Of a stretch of 64,000 nucleotides of DNA, positions 1 through 10,466 are shown piece after piece. A program made the position numbers and the translations under genes. Below the pieces are notes generated by a model. That model saw nothing but the letters and a program-made list of their open reading frames with translations, searched no databases and had not been told where the DNA came from. The DNA is from Ralstonia sp. TCR112 (lineage in GTDB: Bacteria > Pseudomonadota > Gammaproteobacteria > Burkholderiales > Burkholderiaceae), in contig NZ_VOSS01000007.1 in assembly GCF_007997035.1 (NCBI RefSeq), positions 62,001 through 126,000 of the forward strand, written 5' to 3'. Numbering within the stretch: the first letter of the stretch is position 1; the number at the start of each line of letters is the position of its first letter.

Positions 1-1
1 C

Positions 2-739
2 AAGCCGGCCGAAACGCTCTTCGTGGTCGACGCGATGCTCGGCCAGGATGCCGTCAACACCGCCAAGGCGTTCAACGACACCCTGCCGCTGACCGGCGTG
101 GTGCTGACCAAGCTCGACGGCGATGCGCGCGGTGGCGCGGCGCTGTCGGTGCGTCACATCACGGGCAAGCCGATCAAGTTCGTCGGTGTGGCCGAAAAGC
201 TCGACGGGCTGGAACCGTTCTATCCCGACCGCATGGCCCAGCGGATTCTGGGCATGGGCGACATCCTTGCGCTGGTGGAGGAAGCCCAGCGCGGTGTCGA
301 CATGGAAGAGGCGCAGAAGCTTGCCGCAAAGATCAAGAAGACCGGCGGCTTCGACCTCGAAGATTTCAAGGCGCAGATCGGCCAGATGAAAAAGATGGGC
401 GGCCTGGGCAGCCTGATGGACAAGCTGCCGGCGCAGCTCGCGCAGCAGGCGCAAGGTGCCAACATGGACCAGGCCGAAAAGCAGGTCCGCCGCATGGAAG
501 GCATCATCAACAGCATGACGGCTGCCGAGCGCGCCAAGCCTGAACTGATCAAGGCGAGCCGCAAGCGCCGCATTGCCGCGGGCGCGGGCGTGCAGGTGCA
601 GGAAGTCAACCGTCTGCTCAACCAATTCGAGCAGATGCAAGGCATGATGAAAAAGCTCAAGGGCGGCGGCATGATGAAGATGATGCGCGCCATGGGCGGC
701 ATGAAAGGCGGCATGAAGGGGCTGTTCGGCGGCCGCTGA
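2..739 (+). CDS. ffh: Signal recognition particle protein Ffh, C-terminal part (5' end outside window)
   Basis: SRP54-type GTPase that binds signal sequences and 4.5S RNA and delivers ribosomes to FtsY at the membrane. The frame is open from base 2 to the TGA at 737-739 with no start in the window, so the gene begins upstream. The visible part opens in the G domain (VVDAMLGQDAVNTAKAF; the TKLDGDARGG loop that reads the guanine base) and runs into the methionine-rich M domain. The last ~40 residues are full of Met, Lys and Gly (QMQGMMKKLKGGGMMKMM), as expected for the signal-sequence-binding groove. Identification is secure. hpt follows 68 bp downstream on the same strand. Confidence 0.97.
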   Translation, partial: KPAETLFVVDAMLGQDAVNTAKAFNDTLPLTGVVLTKLDGDARGGAALSVRHITGKPIKFVGVAEKLDGLEPFYPDRMAQRILGMGDILALVEEAQRGVDMEEAQKLAAKIKKTGGFDLEDFKAQIGQMKKMGGLGSLMDKLPAQLAQQAQGANMDQAEKQVRRMEGIINSMTAAERAKPELIKASRKRRIAAGAGVQVQEVNRLLNQFEQMQGMMKKLKGGGMMKMMRAMGGMKGGMKGLFGGR

Positions 740-807
740 GCGGGCTACCCTCCTTCCTGAATCGCACTTTTGATCGACACACCGAACCGTTTCACCGAAC
801 TGACACG

Positions 808-1356
808 ATGCTGAGCGCAGAACAGGCCCGCGAACTCTGGGCCAACTCCGAAGAAATCGTCAGCGAAGACGCCGTGCGCGGCTCGCTGGACCGCATGGCC
901 CAAGAGATCACCGAGAAGATCGGCGACACGTTCCCGATGGTCCTGTCCGTGATGGGCGGCGCGGCCGTCTTTACCGGCATGCTGCTGCCCAAGCTGGCCT
1001 TCCCGCTGGAGTTCGACTACATCCACCTCTCGCGCTACAACAACACGACGGTGGGCGGCGAGATGCAGTGGCGCGTGGCGCCGCGCGAGTCGGTCAAGGG
1101 CCGCACGGTGCTGGTGCTCGACGACATCCTCGACGAAGGCGAGACGATGGCCGCCATCCGCTCGCGCATCATCGACATGGGTGCCGCCGAGTTCTACTCC
1201 GCCGTGCTGTGCGAGAAGACGCTCAGCAAGTCCAAGCCGCTGTACCCCGACTTCTGCGGCTTCAACGTGCCCGATCGCTACGTGTTCGGCTGCGGCATGG
1301 ACGCCAAGGGCTACTGGCGCAACCTGCCGACCATCCGCGCGCTCAAGAACACCTGA
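808..1356 (+). CDS. hpt: Hypoxanthine-guanine phosphoribosyltransferase
   Basis: Purine salvage enzyme that transfers phosphoribose from PRPP to hypoxanthine or guanine in the cytoplasm. The 182-residue protein is of normal length for a type I phosphoribosyltransferase. The PRPP-binding loop VLVLDDILDEGETM is at residues 101-114 and the flexible-loop region YNNTTVGGEMQW at about 78-88. The substrate could be broader (xanthine as well), which sequence alone does not decide. It follows ffh at 68 bp and ends just before a strong intrinsic terminator, so it is probably the last gene of its transcript. Confidence 0.93.
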   Translation: MLSAEQARELWANSEEIVSEDAVRGSLDRMAQEITEKIGDTFPMVLSVMGGAAVFTGMLLPKLAFPLEFDYIHLSRYNNTTVGGEMQWRVAPRESVKGRTVLVLDDILDEGETMAAIRSRIIDMGAAEFYSAVLCEKTLSKSKPLYPDFCGFNVPDRYVFGCGMDAKGYWRNLPTIRALKNT

Positions 1357-1374
1357 CGCAGCACCGCGGCAAGC

Positions 1375-1406
1375 AAAAAGGGCGACACCTCAGTCGCCCT
1401 TTTTTT
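1375..1406 (+). terminator. Intrinsic terminator between hpt and marC, probably bidirectional
   Basis: A 7-bp perfect stem GGGCGAC/GTCGCCC (1380-1386 with 1393-1399) has a 6-nt loop, an A run before it and a T run after it. It lies between convergent hpt (+) and marC (-), so it can end both transcripts. Confidence 0.9.
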
Positions 1407-1422
1407 GTTGCCCGCGCGCGGT

Positions 1423-2016
1423 TCAGAGTTGATGCGCGAACGTACGGATGCCCTTGAGCAGCATCTCCACCGAGATCGCGACGAGGATGAGCCCCATCAG
1501 CCGCTCGAACGCCATCACCGTGCGCTCGCCCACGAGGCGCTGGATGTGCGTGGCGCTCAGCAGCACTACGGCGCACACGGCCATCGTCGCGCATAGCGAA
1601 CCGACCCACGTCCACATGCGGCCCGGCGCCTGCGACACCAGCAGCATCACCGTGGCCATCGCCGATGGCCCCGCGATGGCCGGGATCGCCAGCGGCACGA
1701 TGAAGGGCTCGCCCGTGGGCTGAGAATCGGCAGCGCCTTCACGCGGGAAGATCATCCGCAGCGCGATCAGGAAGAGCACGATGCCGCCGGCAATCTGCAG
1801 CGACATGTCGGTCAGGCTCATCATGCGCAGGAAGCTCTCGCCGAAGAACATGAAGACGAGCAGCAGCACAAACGCAATGCCGACCTCGCGCAGCACGACG
1901 CGGTTGCGGCGCTCGGGGGCCACTGGCCGCAGCGCAGAGATGAAGATCGGAATGTTGCCGAGCGGATCGGTGATCAGCACCAGCAGGACGGTCGCCGAGA
2001 GAAACGTGTATTCCAT
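1423..2016 (-). CDS. marC: MarC family integral membrane protein
   Basis: 197-residue inner-membrane protein of the MarC/UPF0056 family, with about six hydrophobic segments. It opens with a family-typical segment (LITDPLGNIPIF) and contains AIPAIAGPSAMATVMLL in the middle. The biochemical role of the family is not established, and the old link to multiple antibiotic resistance is not well supported. The ATG at 2016 was chosen because the frame upstream overlaps the preceding gene and has no hydrophobic or conserved content. It lies 13 bp after the prolyl-hydroxylase-like gene on the same strand, so the two probably share a transcript. Confidence 0.88.
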   Translation of the reverse strand: MEYTFLSATVLLVLITDPLGNIPIFISALRPVAPERRNRVVLREVGIAFVLLLVFMFFGESFLRMMSLTDMSLQIAGGIVLFLIALRMIFPREGAADSQPTGEPFIVPLAIPAIAGPSAMATVMLLVSQAPGRMWTWVGSLCATMAVCAVVLLSATHIQRLVGERTVMAFERLMGLILVAISVEMLLKGIRTFAHQL

Positions 2017-2029
2017 CACCTGACGTCGA

Positions 2030-2896
2030 TCAGGCGCCGCGACGATAGGGACGTTCACGCAGCCATTTGGTGGCGATCCACTTCTCGCCACGCTCCACCG
2101 GCAGGCCGGCGTGCAGCGTGTCTTCATCCAGCGTGCCGTCGGGCCGCTTGTAGACGAAGAAGACGGCGTTGCCCTTGACCGGCGCCACCTCCAGCCCGAG
2201 CTTCGGAAAGCCCGTCGCGCCGCCGGCTGGCACGCTGTTCAGGTAGATGACCATCGTGGCCACGCGCTGACCGCCCACTTCAAGCTGGCGCGCCTCGCCG
2301 CTGCGCCCCGGGTTGAAGAAATCGAAGTGCGGCTGATATTCGCCGCCGGGCTGGTAGTTCAGCACCTGGAAGCCTTCGCCGTGTTCGACCGGCACGCCCA
2401 CCGCCTGTGCGATGCGCGCTTCGATCTTGGCGATCAGCGGGTGCTCGCCGACCTGGAACATCCCGCCCTGGCTGGTCCGGGCCGAGATCAGGTTTTCCTC
2501 GCCGGTATCGGGGTTCACGACGGGTGAACGCTTGAGGCGATTGCGCCCGATCGCGATCAGCTCGTCACACTCCTGGTCCGACAGAAAGTGCTGGAACAGC
2601 ACGATGCGCGGCGTCTCGATTGCAAACAGGATCGGGATGTCGCCATCCGCGGTATGCACTGCGTTGCTGTTTTCGACGGACTGATCGGCAACGGGCGTCG
2701 GCGCGGGGGCGGCAAGCGGAGCAGGCGCGCGGCTGGCCAGCGCCTCATCGACGACACGGCGCGCAAAGGCGCGGTCGTAGCCGGATTGCACCATCGAAGC
2801 CACCAGGGATTCGGCCTCGAAACCTTCGGTCACGTGACGCTGCAGCCAGTCGCGCAGCGCGTCAGACATGGTCGCGTACGGTTGGGTGGTGGACAT
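2030..2896 (-). CDS. 2OG-Fe(II) oxygenase, prolyl 4-hydroxylase alpha-subunit-like
   Basis: Soluble dioxygenase of 288 residues using 2-oxoglutarate, Fe(II) and O2. The C-terminal P4Hc domain (~95-285) has the complete iron and cofactor set: His190 and Asp192 in QPHFDFF, the distal His262 in TLHAGLPV, and Lys272 in RGEKWIATKW for the 2OG carboxylate. Residues 1-55 resemble a small helical module, and an Ala/Pro-rich linker (~56-75) joins it to the catalytic domain. The bacterial substrate is unknown; members of the family hydroxylate proline in proteins such as elongation factors. No strong ribosome-binding site precedes the ATG at 2896, and Met10 is a possible alternative start. Confidence 0.88.
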   Translation of the reverse strand: MSTTQPYATMSDALRDWLQRHVTEGFEAESLVASMVQSGYDRAFARRVVDEALASRAPAPLAAPAPTPVADQSVENSNAVHTADGDIPILFAIETPRIVLFQHFLSDQECDELIAIGRNRLKRSPVVNPDTGEENLISARTSQGGMFQVGEHPLIAKIEARIAQAVGVPVEHGEGFQVLNYQPGGEYQPHFDFFNPGRSGEARQLEVGGQRVATMVIYLNSVPAGGATGFPKLGLEVAPVKGNAVFFVYKRPDGTLDEDTLHAGLPVERGEKWIATKWLRERPYRRGA

Positions 2897-2962
2897 GCGG
2901 GATGGAGATGCGGGCGAGCGAGAGATGGCCCTATTGTAGGCCGACCGTTCGCCGACTGAAGA

Positions 2963-3724
2963 TCACGAACCGCCAGCCGGACCGCCAGCAATACGTAGCG
3001 GCGAGAACGGATTGCGCGCCGGCACTTCCGGCAACGTCTTGGCACGCGCAGCCGGCACAGCGGGCTCGGCAGGCACCGGCGCCGACACCGTCATCGCACT
3101 CGACTCCTGATACTGCCAGCGCTTCCAGGCGGCAAGCACGGCATTCGGATACTGCGGCTGGCCCCGGCTGCCGTTGTAGCGGCCCAGCGCCAGGTACAGA
3201 TTGCCGCCTTCCATGTCGAGGTAATGACGCAGGATCGTGCAGCCGTAGCGCAGGTTGCTCTGCAGATGGAAGAGCTTGCGGGAGTCGTTGTCGCCGATGC
3301 TGCGCGTCCAGAACGGCATGACCTGCATCAGGCCCATCGCACCGGCGCTGCTGATGGCGTACTTGCGAAAACCGCTTTCCACCTGGATGAGGCCGAGCAC
3401 CAGCGCCGGGTCGAGGCCAGCGCGCTTGGCTTCGTAATACGCCGTCTCGATCAGTTCGACGCGTACCGACGCCTGCGGAATCTTGCCCGACATGCGCACC
3501 GACATCTCGGCCAGCCAGCGCAGGTAGCCGAGTTGCTCGTCGTTGCTGGCAAATACGGGGCGCAGCGGGCGGCTGTCGGCCACCGCGGCAGACAACGCGC
3601 TGCGCACGGAGTCCGCCAGGTATTCCTCTTTCTGGGCGCCTGCCCACGCCGCCTGCGTGCCCGCGAGCAACGCCCCCGCGCACAGCGCAGCGGCGATCGG
3701 GCGGGCAGAGAACAAGCGGCGCAT
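2963..3724 (-). CDS. Secreted lytic transglycosylase (SLT family)
   Basis: Peptidoglycan hydrolase that cleaves MurNAc-GlcNAc bonds non-hydrolytically, leaving 1,6-anhydro ends. A Sec signal peptide covers residues ~1-29 (RPIAAALCAGALLAGTQAAWA). The SLT domain holds the catalytic glutamate, Glu116, in GLIQVESGFRKYAIS, followed by the motifs AGAMGLMQVMPFW and ALGRYNGSRGQ. The protein has 253 residues and an Ala/Pro-rich tail. It starts 22 bp after proS on the same strand, suggesting cotranscription, although the link is probably not functional. Its signal peptide places it in the periplasm. Confidence 0.92.
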   Translation of the reverse strand: MRRLFSARPIAAALCAGALLAGTQAAWAGAQKEEYLADSVRSALSAAVADSRPLRPVFASNDEQLGYLRWLAEMSVRMSGKIPQASVRVELIETAYYEAKRAGLDPALVLGLIQVESGFRKYAISSAGAMGLMQVMPFWTRSIGDNDSRKLFHLQSNLRYGCTILRHYLDMEGGNLYLALGRYNGSRGQPQYPNAVLAAWKRWQYQESSAMTVSAPVPAEPAVPAARAKTLPEVPARNPFSPLRIAGGPAGGS

Positions 3725-3746
3725 GCGGTGCAGTCCTGTTATTGCG

Positions 3747-5471
3747 TTATTGCGCGAGACGCGCCTTCAGCGTGGCCAGCACGTCGGCCGGTGCCACGGC
3801 GGTCGCGGCTTCGTCGCGGCGGCCCTGGAATTCCAGCTTGCCTTCCTTGAGGCCGCGGTCGCCCACCACCACGCGGAACGGCACGCCGATCAGTTCCCAG
3901 TCGGCAAACATCGCGCCGGGGCGCTCGCCGCGGTCGTCCAGCATCACGTCGATGCCGGCGGCAACGAGTTCGGCGTGCAGGCGGTCGGCTTCTTCTCGCA
4001 CGGCGTCGGAGCGGTCGTAACCCACGGGGCAGATCACCACCTGGAACGGCGCAATCGAGGCCGGCCAGATGATGCCGCGCGCATCGTAGTTCTGCTCGAT
4101 GGCCGCACCCAGGATCCGCGTGATGCCGATACCGTAGCAGCCCATCACCATCGGCTGCGTCTTGCCGTTTTCATCGAGGAACGTCGCGTTCATCGCCTCG
4201 GAGTAGCGCGTGCCCAGCATGAAGACGTGACCGACTTCGATGCCTCGGCAGATCGCCAGCGTGCCCTTGCCGTCCGGCGAGGGATCGCCGGCCACCACGT
4301 TGCGCAGGTCGTAGACCTCGGGCTCGGGCAGATCACGGCCCCAGTTCACGCCAGTGAAGTGGTAATCCTCTTCGTTGGCGCCGACCACGAAATCGCTCAT
4401 GGCAGCCGCCGTGCGATCGGCCACCACCTTCACGGGCAGCTTGGTACCGATCGGGCCGAGATAGCCAGGGCGCGTGCCGAATGCACGCAGGATTTCGCCT
4501 TCGCTGGCAAAGCGGAAGTCGGCCAGGCCGGGCACCTTCGATGCCTTGACCTCGTTGAGTTCATGGTCGCCGCGCAGCAGCAGCAGCCAGATCTGGGGTT
4601 CGCCGCCCTCGACTTCGGTGGCCAGCACGATGGACTTGATCGTGCGCTGCAGCGGAATCCCCAGTTGTTCGGCAACGGCCTCGCACTTGGCGCGGCCAGG
4701 CGTATGCGTCTTGGTGAGCGCCTCGGCGGCGGCACCACGCGGTGCGGCCGGAGCGACGGCTTCCGCAGCCTCGATGTTGGCGGCGTAGTCCGAATCCGGG
4801 CAGTAGATGATGGCGTCTTCGCCCGTATCGGCAATCACGTGGAATTCGTGCGAGCCCGACCCGCCGATGGCGCCGTTATCGGCAGCCACGGCACGGAATT
4901 CCAGGCCGAAGCGCTGGAAGATGCGCGTGTAGGCGTCGTACATCTTCTGATATGACACCTTCAGGCCTTCGGCGTCGCGGTCGAAGGAGTACGCGTCCTT
5001 CATCGTGAATTCGCGGCCGCGCATGATGCCGAAACGCGGACGGCGCTCGTCACGGAACTTGGTCTGGATCTGGTAGAAATTGACCGGCAGCTGCTTGTAC
5101 GAGCGGATTTCGGTGCGCGCGATGTCGGTCACAACTTCCTCCGACGTCGGCTGCATGACGAAGTCACGCTCGTGGCGGTCCTTGAAGCGCAGCAGCTCAT
5201 CGCCCATCTTGTCCCAGCGGCCGGTCTCCTGCCACAGCTCGCCCGGCTGCACCACCGGCATCAGCACCTCCACCGCGCCGGCGGCATTCATTTCCTCACG
5301 CACGATCTGCTCGACCTTGCGGATCACGCGCAGACCCACGGGCATGTACGTATAGAGGCCCGCGCCAAGCTTCTTGATCATGCCGGCACGCATCATCAAC
5401 TTGTGCGAGACGATCTCCGCGTCGGCGGGCGCTTCCTTGAGCGTGGAAATGAAGAATTGGGACGCTTTCAT
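3747..5471 (-). CDS. proS: Prolyl-tRNA synthetase
   Basis: Class II aminoacyl-tRNA synthetase that charges tRNA-Pro. The length, 574 residues, is that of the bacterial ProRS with an inserted editing domain. The start at 5471 ([13 protein letters not shown]) is the usual N-terminus; the 18 codons upstream in frame are not conserved-looking. Visible landmarks are [18 protein letters not shown] (class II motif 2), the INS editing domain around residues 225-405, and [11 protein letters not shown] (motif 3) near 450. It is the first gene of a probable proS-transglycosylase transcript and diverges from rppH across 220 bp. Confidence 0.97.
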   Translation of the reverse strand: MKASQFFISTLKEAPADAEIVSHKLMMRAGMIKKLGAGLYTYMPVGLRVIRKVEQIVREEMNAAGAVEVLMPVVQPGELWQETGRWDKMGDELLRFKDRHERDFVMQPTSEEVVTDIARTEIRSYKQLPVNFYQIQTKFRDERRPRFGIMRGREFTMKDAYSFDRDAEGLKVSYQKMYDAYTRIFQRFGLEFRAVAADNGAIGGSGSHEFHVIADTGEDAIIYCPDSDYAANIEAAEAVAPAAPRGAAAEALTKTHTPGRAKCEAVAEQLGIPLQRTIKSIVLATEVEGGEPQIWLLLLRGDHELNEVKASKVPGLADFRFASEGEILRAFGTRPGYLGPIGTKLPVKVVADRTAAAMSDFVVGANEEDYHFTGVNWGRDLPEPEVYDLRNVVAGDPSPDGKGTLAICRGIEVGHVFMLGTRYSEAMNATFLDENGKTQPMVMGCYGIGITRILGAAIEQNYDARGIIWPASIAPFQVVICPVGYDRSDAVREEADRLHAELVAAGIDVMLDDRGERPGAMFADWELIGVPFRVVVGDRGLKEGKLEFQGRRDEAATAVAPADVLATLKARLAQ

Positions 5472-5629
5472 GCGACTGACAATAAGGGATGACGCGGCCA
5501 ACCAAAGCCGCGAAAACAAGGGCAAAAGCCACCGGAATCAGGAGATGAGACGAGGCGCCAGGCGCACATTCGCGCAATCGGCACCCCTCCCCCAGGAGGC
5601 GCGAGTGAGCGGCAACATTTCGGCTTCTG

Positions 5630-5659
5630 TGACAGCCGAGCGACGGGCCGCTCTATAAT
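5630..5659 (+). promoter_or_regulatory. Probable sigma-70 promoter of rppH
   Basis: A perfect TATAAT lies at 5654-5659 with a weak -35 (TGACAG, 5630-5635) 18 bp upstream. The predicted start is ~25 nt before the rppH ATG, which has a GAGGTG ribosome-binding site at 5681-5686. No other + strand gene lies nearby to use it. Confidence 0.6.
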
Positions 5660-5691
5660 CGTCGTAATTCTAAAGTATTCGAGGTGCAGTC

Positions 5692-6390
5692 ATGCTCGAT
5701 CGTGAAGGCTTCCGCCCGAACGTCGGCATCATCCTCATCAACGCAAGAAACGAGGTGTTCTGGGGCAAGCGCATTGGCGAGCACTCCTGGCAGTTTCCAC
5801 AAGGCGGCATCAAGTACGGCGAGACGCCCGAACAAGCGATGTTCCGCGAACTGCACGAAGAAGTCGGCCTGTTGCCAGAACACGTCCGGATCGTCGGTCG
5901 CACGCGCGACTGGCTGCGGTATGAGGTGCCGGACAAGTTCATCCGCCGCGAAATACGCGGCCACTATCGGGGCCAGAAACAGATCTGGTTCCTGCTGCGC
6001 ATGGTCGGTCGCGACTGCGACATCCAGCTGCGCGCCACCGAGCATCCGGAATTCGATGCGTGGCGGTGGAGCCAGTACTGGGTGCCGCTCGAAGCCGTCA
6101 TCGAGTTCAAGCGCGAGGTGTATCAGCTGGCGCTGTCGGAGCTTTCGCGCTTCGTGCAACGTCAGACCCGCGCGCCGCTGTCGCCCTACGGACGCGGCGG
6201 CCAGCACCGAGAGCGCGACGCACGCGATAACCGCGAACGTTCCAGCAGCCAGGGCGGCCGGAACGAACAGCACGCCCAGCCGGCCCTGACCGTCACCACC
6301 ACGACGGTCATCGTCGAAACGGTGAGCGTATCCGCGCCGGCCCCTTCCTCTCCCAACCCTGACGACACGGCTCCCAAGGACAATTCGTGA
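5692..6390 (+). CDS. rppH: RNA 5'-pyrophosphohydrolase RppH with long C-terminal extension
   Basis: Nudix enzyme that removes pyrophosphate from the 5' end of primary transcripts and so triggers RNase E-dependent decay. The Nudix box is complete at residues 38-60 ([13 protein letters not shown]... REL.EEVGL). The catalytic domain ends near residue 160 ([18 protein letters not shown]). The remaining ~72 residues are low complexity: Arg/Gln/Asn-rich, then a Thr/Val run, then Ser/Pro, and look disordered. Typical RppH proteins end near 160-175 residues, so the tail is an addition. The stop overlaps the start of the next gene (GTGA), so translation is probably coupled. Confidence 0.93.
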   Translation: MLDREGFRPNVGIILINARNEVFWGKRIGEHSWQFPQGGIKYGETPEQAMFRELHEEVGLLPEHVRIVGRTRDWLRYEVPDKFIRREIRGHYRGQKQIWFLLRMVGRDCDIQLRATEHPEFDAWRWSQYWVPLEAVIEFKREVYQLALSELSRFVQRQTRAPLSPYGRGGQHRERDARDNRERSSSQGGRNEQHAQPALTVTTTTVIVETVSVSAPAPSSPNPDDTAPKDNS

Positions 6391-7025
6391 ATCTGATGAC
6401 GACGACACGTGGAGCGCGCCGCGCTCTCGTGCCGCTCGCGCTGGCGGCTGCGCTGGCGTTGACGGCATGTGGCCATAACCGCACCGGCGACCTCGAAGAC
6501 CGGCTGTTGATGGACCCATTCAACGACAAGCCTTTCAAGGAAGATGCCGTGACCTTCCCGGCCCCGCCGGTCGATCGTGATGCCGTGCCGTTCGATGTGG
6601 GCGGCCGAAGCGACTCGCCGCTGCGCTTCGCCATCGATCCGAAATCGGTGTCGATCGGCAAGGACAACGTGGTGCGGTACACCGTACTGATCACCAGCAA
6701 GACCGGCGCGCGCAACGTGAACTACGAAGGCCTGCGCTGCGACACGGCCGAGCGGCGCATCTATGCGACGTTGCGCAACGACACCAACCAGTGGGTCGGC
6801 AACCGCGCGGTCGACATGAACGAAACGGCGAATGCCGAATCGGCAAGCATGAACGCCTACAAGCCCGCGACGGATTGGCAACGCGTTGGCAATGGCGGGC
6901 CGACGGACTATGCGTCGGCGCTGATGCGCTCGTACTTCTGCGACGTGCGTTCGGTAGCGGGAGATGGAAAGGCCTCTACGCTGGTGCAACGGTTGGGGCA
7001 GAGCGGCCGGTATTTCGGGCCCTGA
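6387..7025 (+). CDS. CNP1-like family lipoprotein
   Basis: 212-residue protein. The N-terminal signal ends in a lipobox (ALTAC, Cys28), so it should be lipidated and anchored facing the periplasm. The body resembles the CNP1-like family, whose function is unknown: [23 protein letters not shown] and RSYFCDVRS carry conserved-looking cysteines, near residues 118 and 190. It starts at GTG 6387, overlapping the rppH stop by 4 nt, so it is the second gene of the rppH transcript. Overlap alone says nothing about a shared function. Confidence 0.85.
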   Translation: MNLMTTTRGARRALVPLALAAALALTACGHNRTGDLEDRLLMDPFNDKPFKEDAVTFPAPPVDRDAVPFDVGGRSDSPLRFAIDPKSVSIGKDNVVRYTVLITSKTGARNVNYEGLRCDTAERRIYATLRNDTNQWVGNRAVDMNETANAESASMNAYKPATDWQRVGNGGPTDYASALMRSYFCDVRSVAGDGKASTLVQRLGQSGRYFGP

Positions 7026-7065
7026 GCGGCGGACGCCCGCGTACAGCATCATCTGCCTCAAACAC

Positions 7066-7096
7066 AAAGGCCAACCTCGCAGGGTTGGCCTTTTGT
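7066..7096 (+). terminator. Intrinsic terminator after rppH-CNP1 operon
   Basis: Stem AAAGGCCAACC/GGTTGGCCTTT (7067-7077 with 7083-7093), followed by TTTTGTTTT. It is positioned between the CNP1-like gene (+) and convergent proB (-). The T tract on the minus strand is weaker. Confidence 0.85.
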
Positions 7097-7121
7097 TTTG
7101 ATGCGCAGCCGAGCGGCTGGA

Positions 7122-8246
7122 TCAGAGCAGCACCAGGTTGTCCCGGTGCACCAGCTCCGCGGCGCTGACGTAACCAAGCACCGCCTCAATCTCCGAGGAC
7201 GCCTTGCGTGCGATCAGCCGCGCCTCAGCCGACGAATAGTTCGTCAGCCCGCGCGCCACTTCACGGCCCGCCGCGTCCACGCAAGAAATCACCTCGCCGC
7301 GCGCGAATTCGCCCTGCACTTCCGTCACGCCGATCGGCAGCAACGACTTGCCGCCGGCCGTGAGTTTTTCCACCGCACCGGCATCCAGCACCACGCGACC
7401 GCGCAGCTGCAGGTGGTCGATCATCCACTGCTTGCGCGCCGTCATCCGCCCCGTCGGCGCGCGGAGCTGCGTGCCGATGGCCTCGCCGGCAGCCAAGCGC
7501 GCAAGCACGTCAGGTTCACGACCCGAAGCAATGATGGTATGCGCGCCCGACTTGGCCGCGCGCTTCGCCGCCAGAATCTTCGTCAGCATGCCGCCCTTGC
7601 CGATGCTCGAACCAGCGCCGCCGGCCATCTGTTCAAGGTCGGGCGTGCCGGCTTGCGCTTCGTCGACAAACCGGGCGCCGGGATCCTTGCGCGGATCAGC
7701 GGTGTACAGACCGCGCTGGTCGGTCAGGATGATCAGCGCGTCGCCTTCGATCAGGTTGGTGACGAGCGCGCCCAGCGTGTCGTTGTCGCCGAACTTGATT
7801 TCATCGGTGACGACCGTGTCGTTCTCGTTGATGATCGGCACGACACCAAGGCTCAGCAGCGTGAGCAGCGTGGAGCGTGCATTGAGATAGCGCTCGCGAT
7901 CGGCCAGGTCGCCATGCGTGAGCAGAACCTGCGCCGTGCGGATGCTGTGCCGCGCGAACTCGGATTCGTACACCTGCGCCAGCCCCATCTGCCCGACAGC
8001 GGCGGCGGCCTGCAACTCGTGGATTTCCTTCGGACGCTTGGCCCAGCCCAAGCGCTGCATGCCCTCGGCGATGGCGCCTGAACTGACCAGCACGACTTCC
8101 TTGCCAGCCGCCCGTAGCGCCGCGATTTGCGCGGCCCAGCGGGCAATGGCAGCCTGGTCGAGGCCACGGCCGTCGTTGGTAACCAGGCTGGAACCGACCT
8201 TGACGACAAGGCGGCGCGCATCGGCAATCAGCGAATGCAGGGCCAT
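7122..8246 (-). CDS. proB: Glutamate 5-kinase
   Basis: Catalyses ATP-dependent phosphorylation of glutamate, the first step of proline synthesis, and is normally feedback-inhibited by proline. The 374-residue protein has an amino-acid kinase domain (~10-260) with [13 protein letters not shown] at the start, [21 protein letters not shown] around residues 130-150 and [13 protein letters not shown] near 220. A C-terminal PUA domain (~280-360) is present, as in the long bacterial form. It lies 33 bp after obgE, so the two are probably cotranscribed. proA is not in the window. Confidence 0.96.
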   Translation of the reverse strand: MALHSLIADARRLVVKVGSSLVTNDGRGLDQAAIARWAAQIAALRAAGKEVVLVSSGAIAEGMQRLGWAKRPKEIHELQAAAAVGQMGLAQVYESEFARHSIRTAQVLLTHGDLADRERYLNARSTLLTLLSLGVVPIINENDTVVTDEIKFGDNDTLGALVTNLIEGDALIILTDQRGLYTADPRKDPGARFVDEAQAGTPDLEQMAGGAGSSIGKGGMLTKILAAKRAAKSGAHTIIASGREPDVLARLAAGEAIGTQLRAPTGRMTARKQWMIDHLQLRGRVVLDAGAVEKLTAGGKSLLPIGVTEVQGEFARGEVISCVDAAGREVARGLTNYSSAEARLIARKASSEIEAVLGYVSAAELVHRDNLVLL

Positions 8247-8279
8247 GGTGGGCGTGTCTCCGAAGGATGTTTGTTGTGT

Positions 8280-9569
<1,290 letters not shown>

Positions 9570-9830
9570 TCAGGCCGCCGGAACAACGTCGACGAACTGC
9601 TTCTTGCCTTCGCCGCGGGTGGCGAACTTCACGTGGCCATCGACCAGCGCGAAGAGGGTGTGGTCCTTGCCCATGCCCACGTTCACGCCAGCGTGCGTGC
9701 GGGTGCCGCGTTGGCGAACGATGATGCCGCCAGCGTTGATGGCTTGGCCGCCGTACACCTTCACGCCCAGGCGCTTCGACTCGGAATCGCGGCCGTTCCG
9801 TGTGGAACCGCCGCCTTTTTTCTGTGCCAT
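9570..9830 (-). CDS. rpmA: 50S ribosomal protein L27
   Basis: 86-residue L27, whose N-terminal tail reaches the peptidyl-transferase centre. The sequence is diagnostic: [16 protein letters not shown] at the start, then [20 protein letters not shown] and [11 protein letters not shown]. There is no N-terminal extension of the Firmicutes type that needs protease processing. It lies 37 bp after rplU and is certainly cotranscribed with it. Confidence 0.99.
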   Translation of the reverse strand: MAQKKGGGSTRNGRDSESKRLGVKVYGGQAINAGGIIVRQRGTRTHAGVNVGMGKDHTLFALVDGHVKFATRGEGKKQFVDVVPAA

Positions 9831-9867
9831 GACTGAACTCCTATCCGGTTACGTAGACGACGCAGCC

Positions 9868-10179
9868 TTAGGCCACGATCGAGTCGATACGCAACTCGGT
9901 GTAATTTTGACGATGCCCTTGGCGCTTTTGATAGTGCTTACGACGGCGCATCTTGAAGATGTGCACTTTGTCGTGACGACCGTGGGAGATGACGGTGGCT
10001 TTGACGGCAGCCCCGCTCACCAGCGGCGCACCAACCTTGAGTTGGTCGCCGGCGCCCACTGCGAGCACCTGGTCAAGCGTGATTTCTGCGCCAACGTCCG
10101 CCGGTATCTGTTCTACTTTCAGTTTTTCGCCAGCAGCAACCTTGTATTGCTTACCGCCGGTTTTTACGACCGCGTACAT
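9868..10179 (-). CDS. rplU: 50S ribosomal protein L21
   Basis: 103-residue L21, a 23S rRNA-binding protein of the large subunit. [14 protein letters not shown] at the N-terminus and the C-terminal block [23 protein letters not shown] (about 68-90) are typical. A GAGGT ribosome-binding site precedes the ATG at 10179. It is first in the rplU-rpmA unit and diverges from ispB. Confidence 0.99.
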   Translation of the reverse strand: MYAVVKTGGKQYKVAAGEKLKVEQIPADVGAEITLDQVLAVGAGDQLKVGAPLVSGAAVKATVISHGRHDKVHIFKMRRRKHYQKRQGHRQNYTELRIDSIVA

Positions 10180-10265
10180 TGTCGGACCTCGATAAAAGAA
10201 CTAAAACGTGACTCTTGTGCCACTCGCAGCCCACATGCGCAGACAGCGGACACAGAGAACTCGCA

Positions 10266-10293
10266 ACTATACAAGAAAACCCAAGCAAATCAA
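10266..10293 (-). promoter_or_regulatory. Probable promoter of rplU-rpmA
   Basis: On the minus strand TTGATT (10288-10293) and TATAGT (10266-10271) are separated by 16 bp. The start point would lie ~80 nt upstream of rplU, in an AT-rich patch that stands out from the surrounding GC-rich sequence. L21 leaders often carry autoregulatory structure, which I did not resolve here. Confidence 0.55.
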
Positions 10294-10387
10294 AGACTAA
10301 TCGAGTTACGAGGGTGCTGCGCCCACGCAACAGCCAGCCGCGCCATGCATCCACCGCCGCGCCATCGGGCGAACTGCCTGCTTGCTC

Positions 10388-10393
10388 TATAAT
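10388..10393 (+). promoter_or_regulatory. -10 element of probable ispB promoter
   Basis: A perfect TATAAT, 74 bp before the proposed ispB start. No convincing -35 is visible at 16-18 bp. Confidence 0.45.
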
Positions 10394-10466
10394 CTCGCGG
10401 TTTTTTGCGTCGCATCGATCGCGCGCAAGTCGACCATCAGCTCCACGCCTTCTGTCGGAATTCGCC

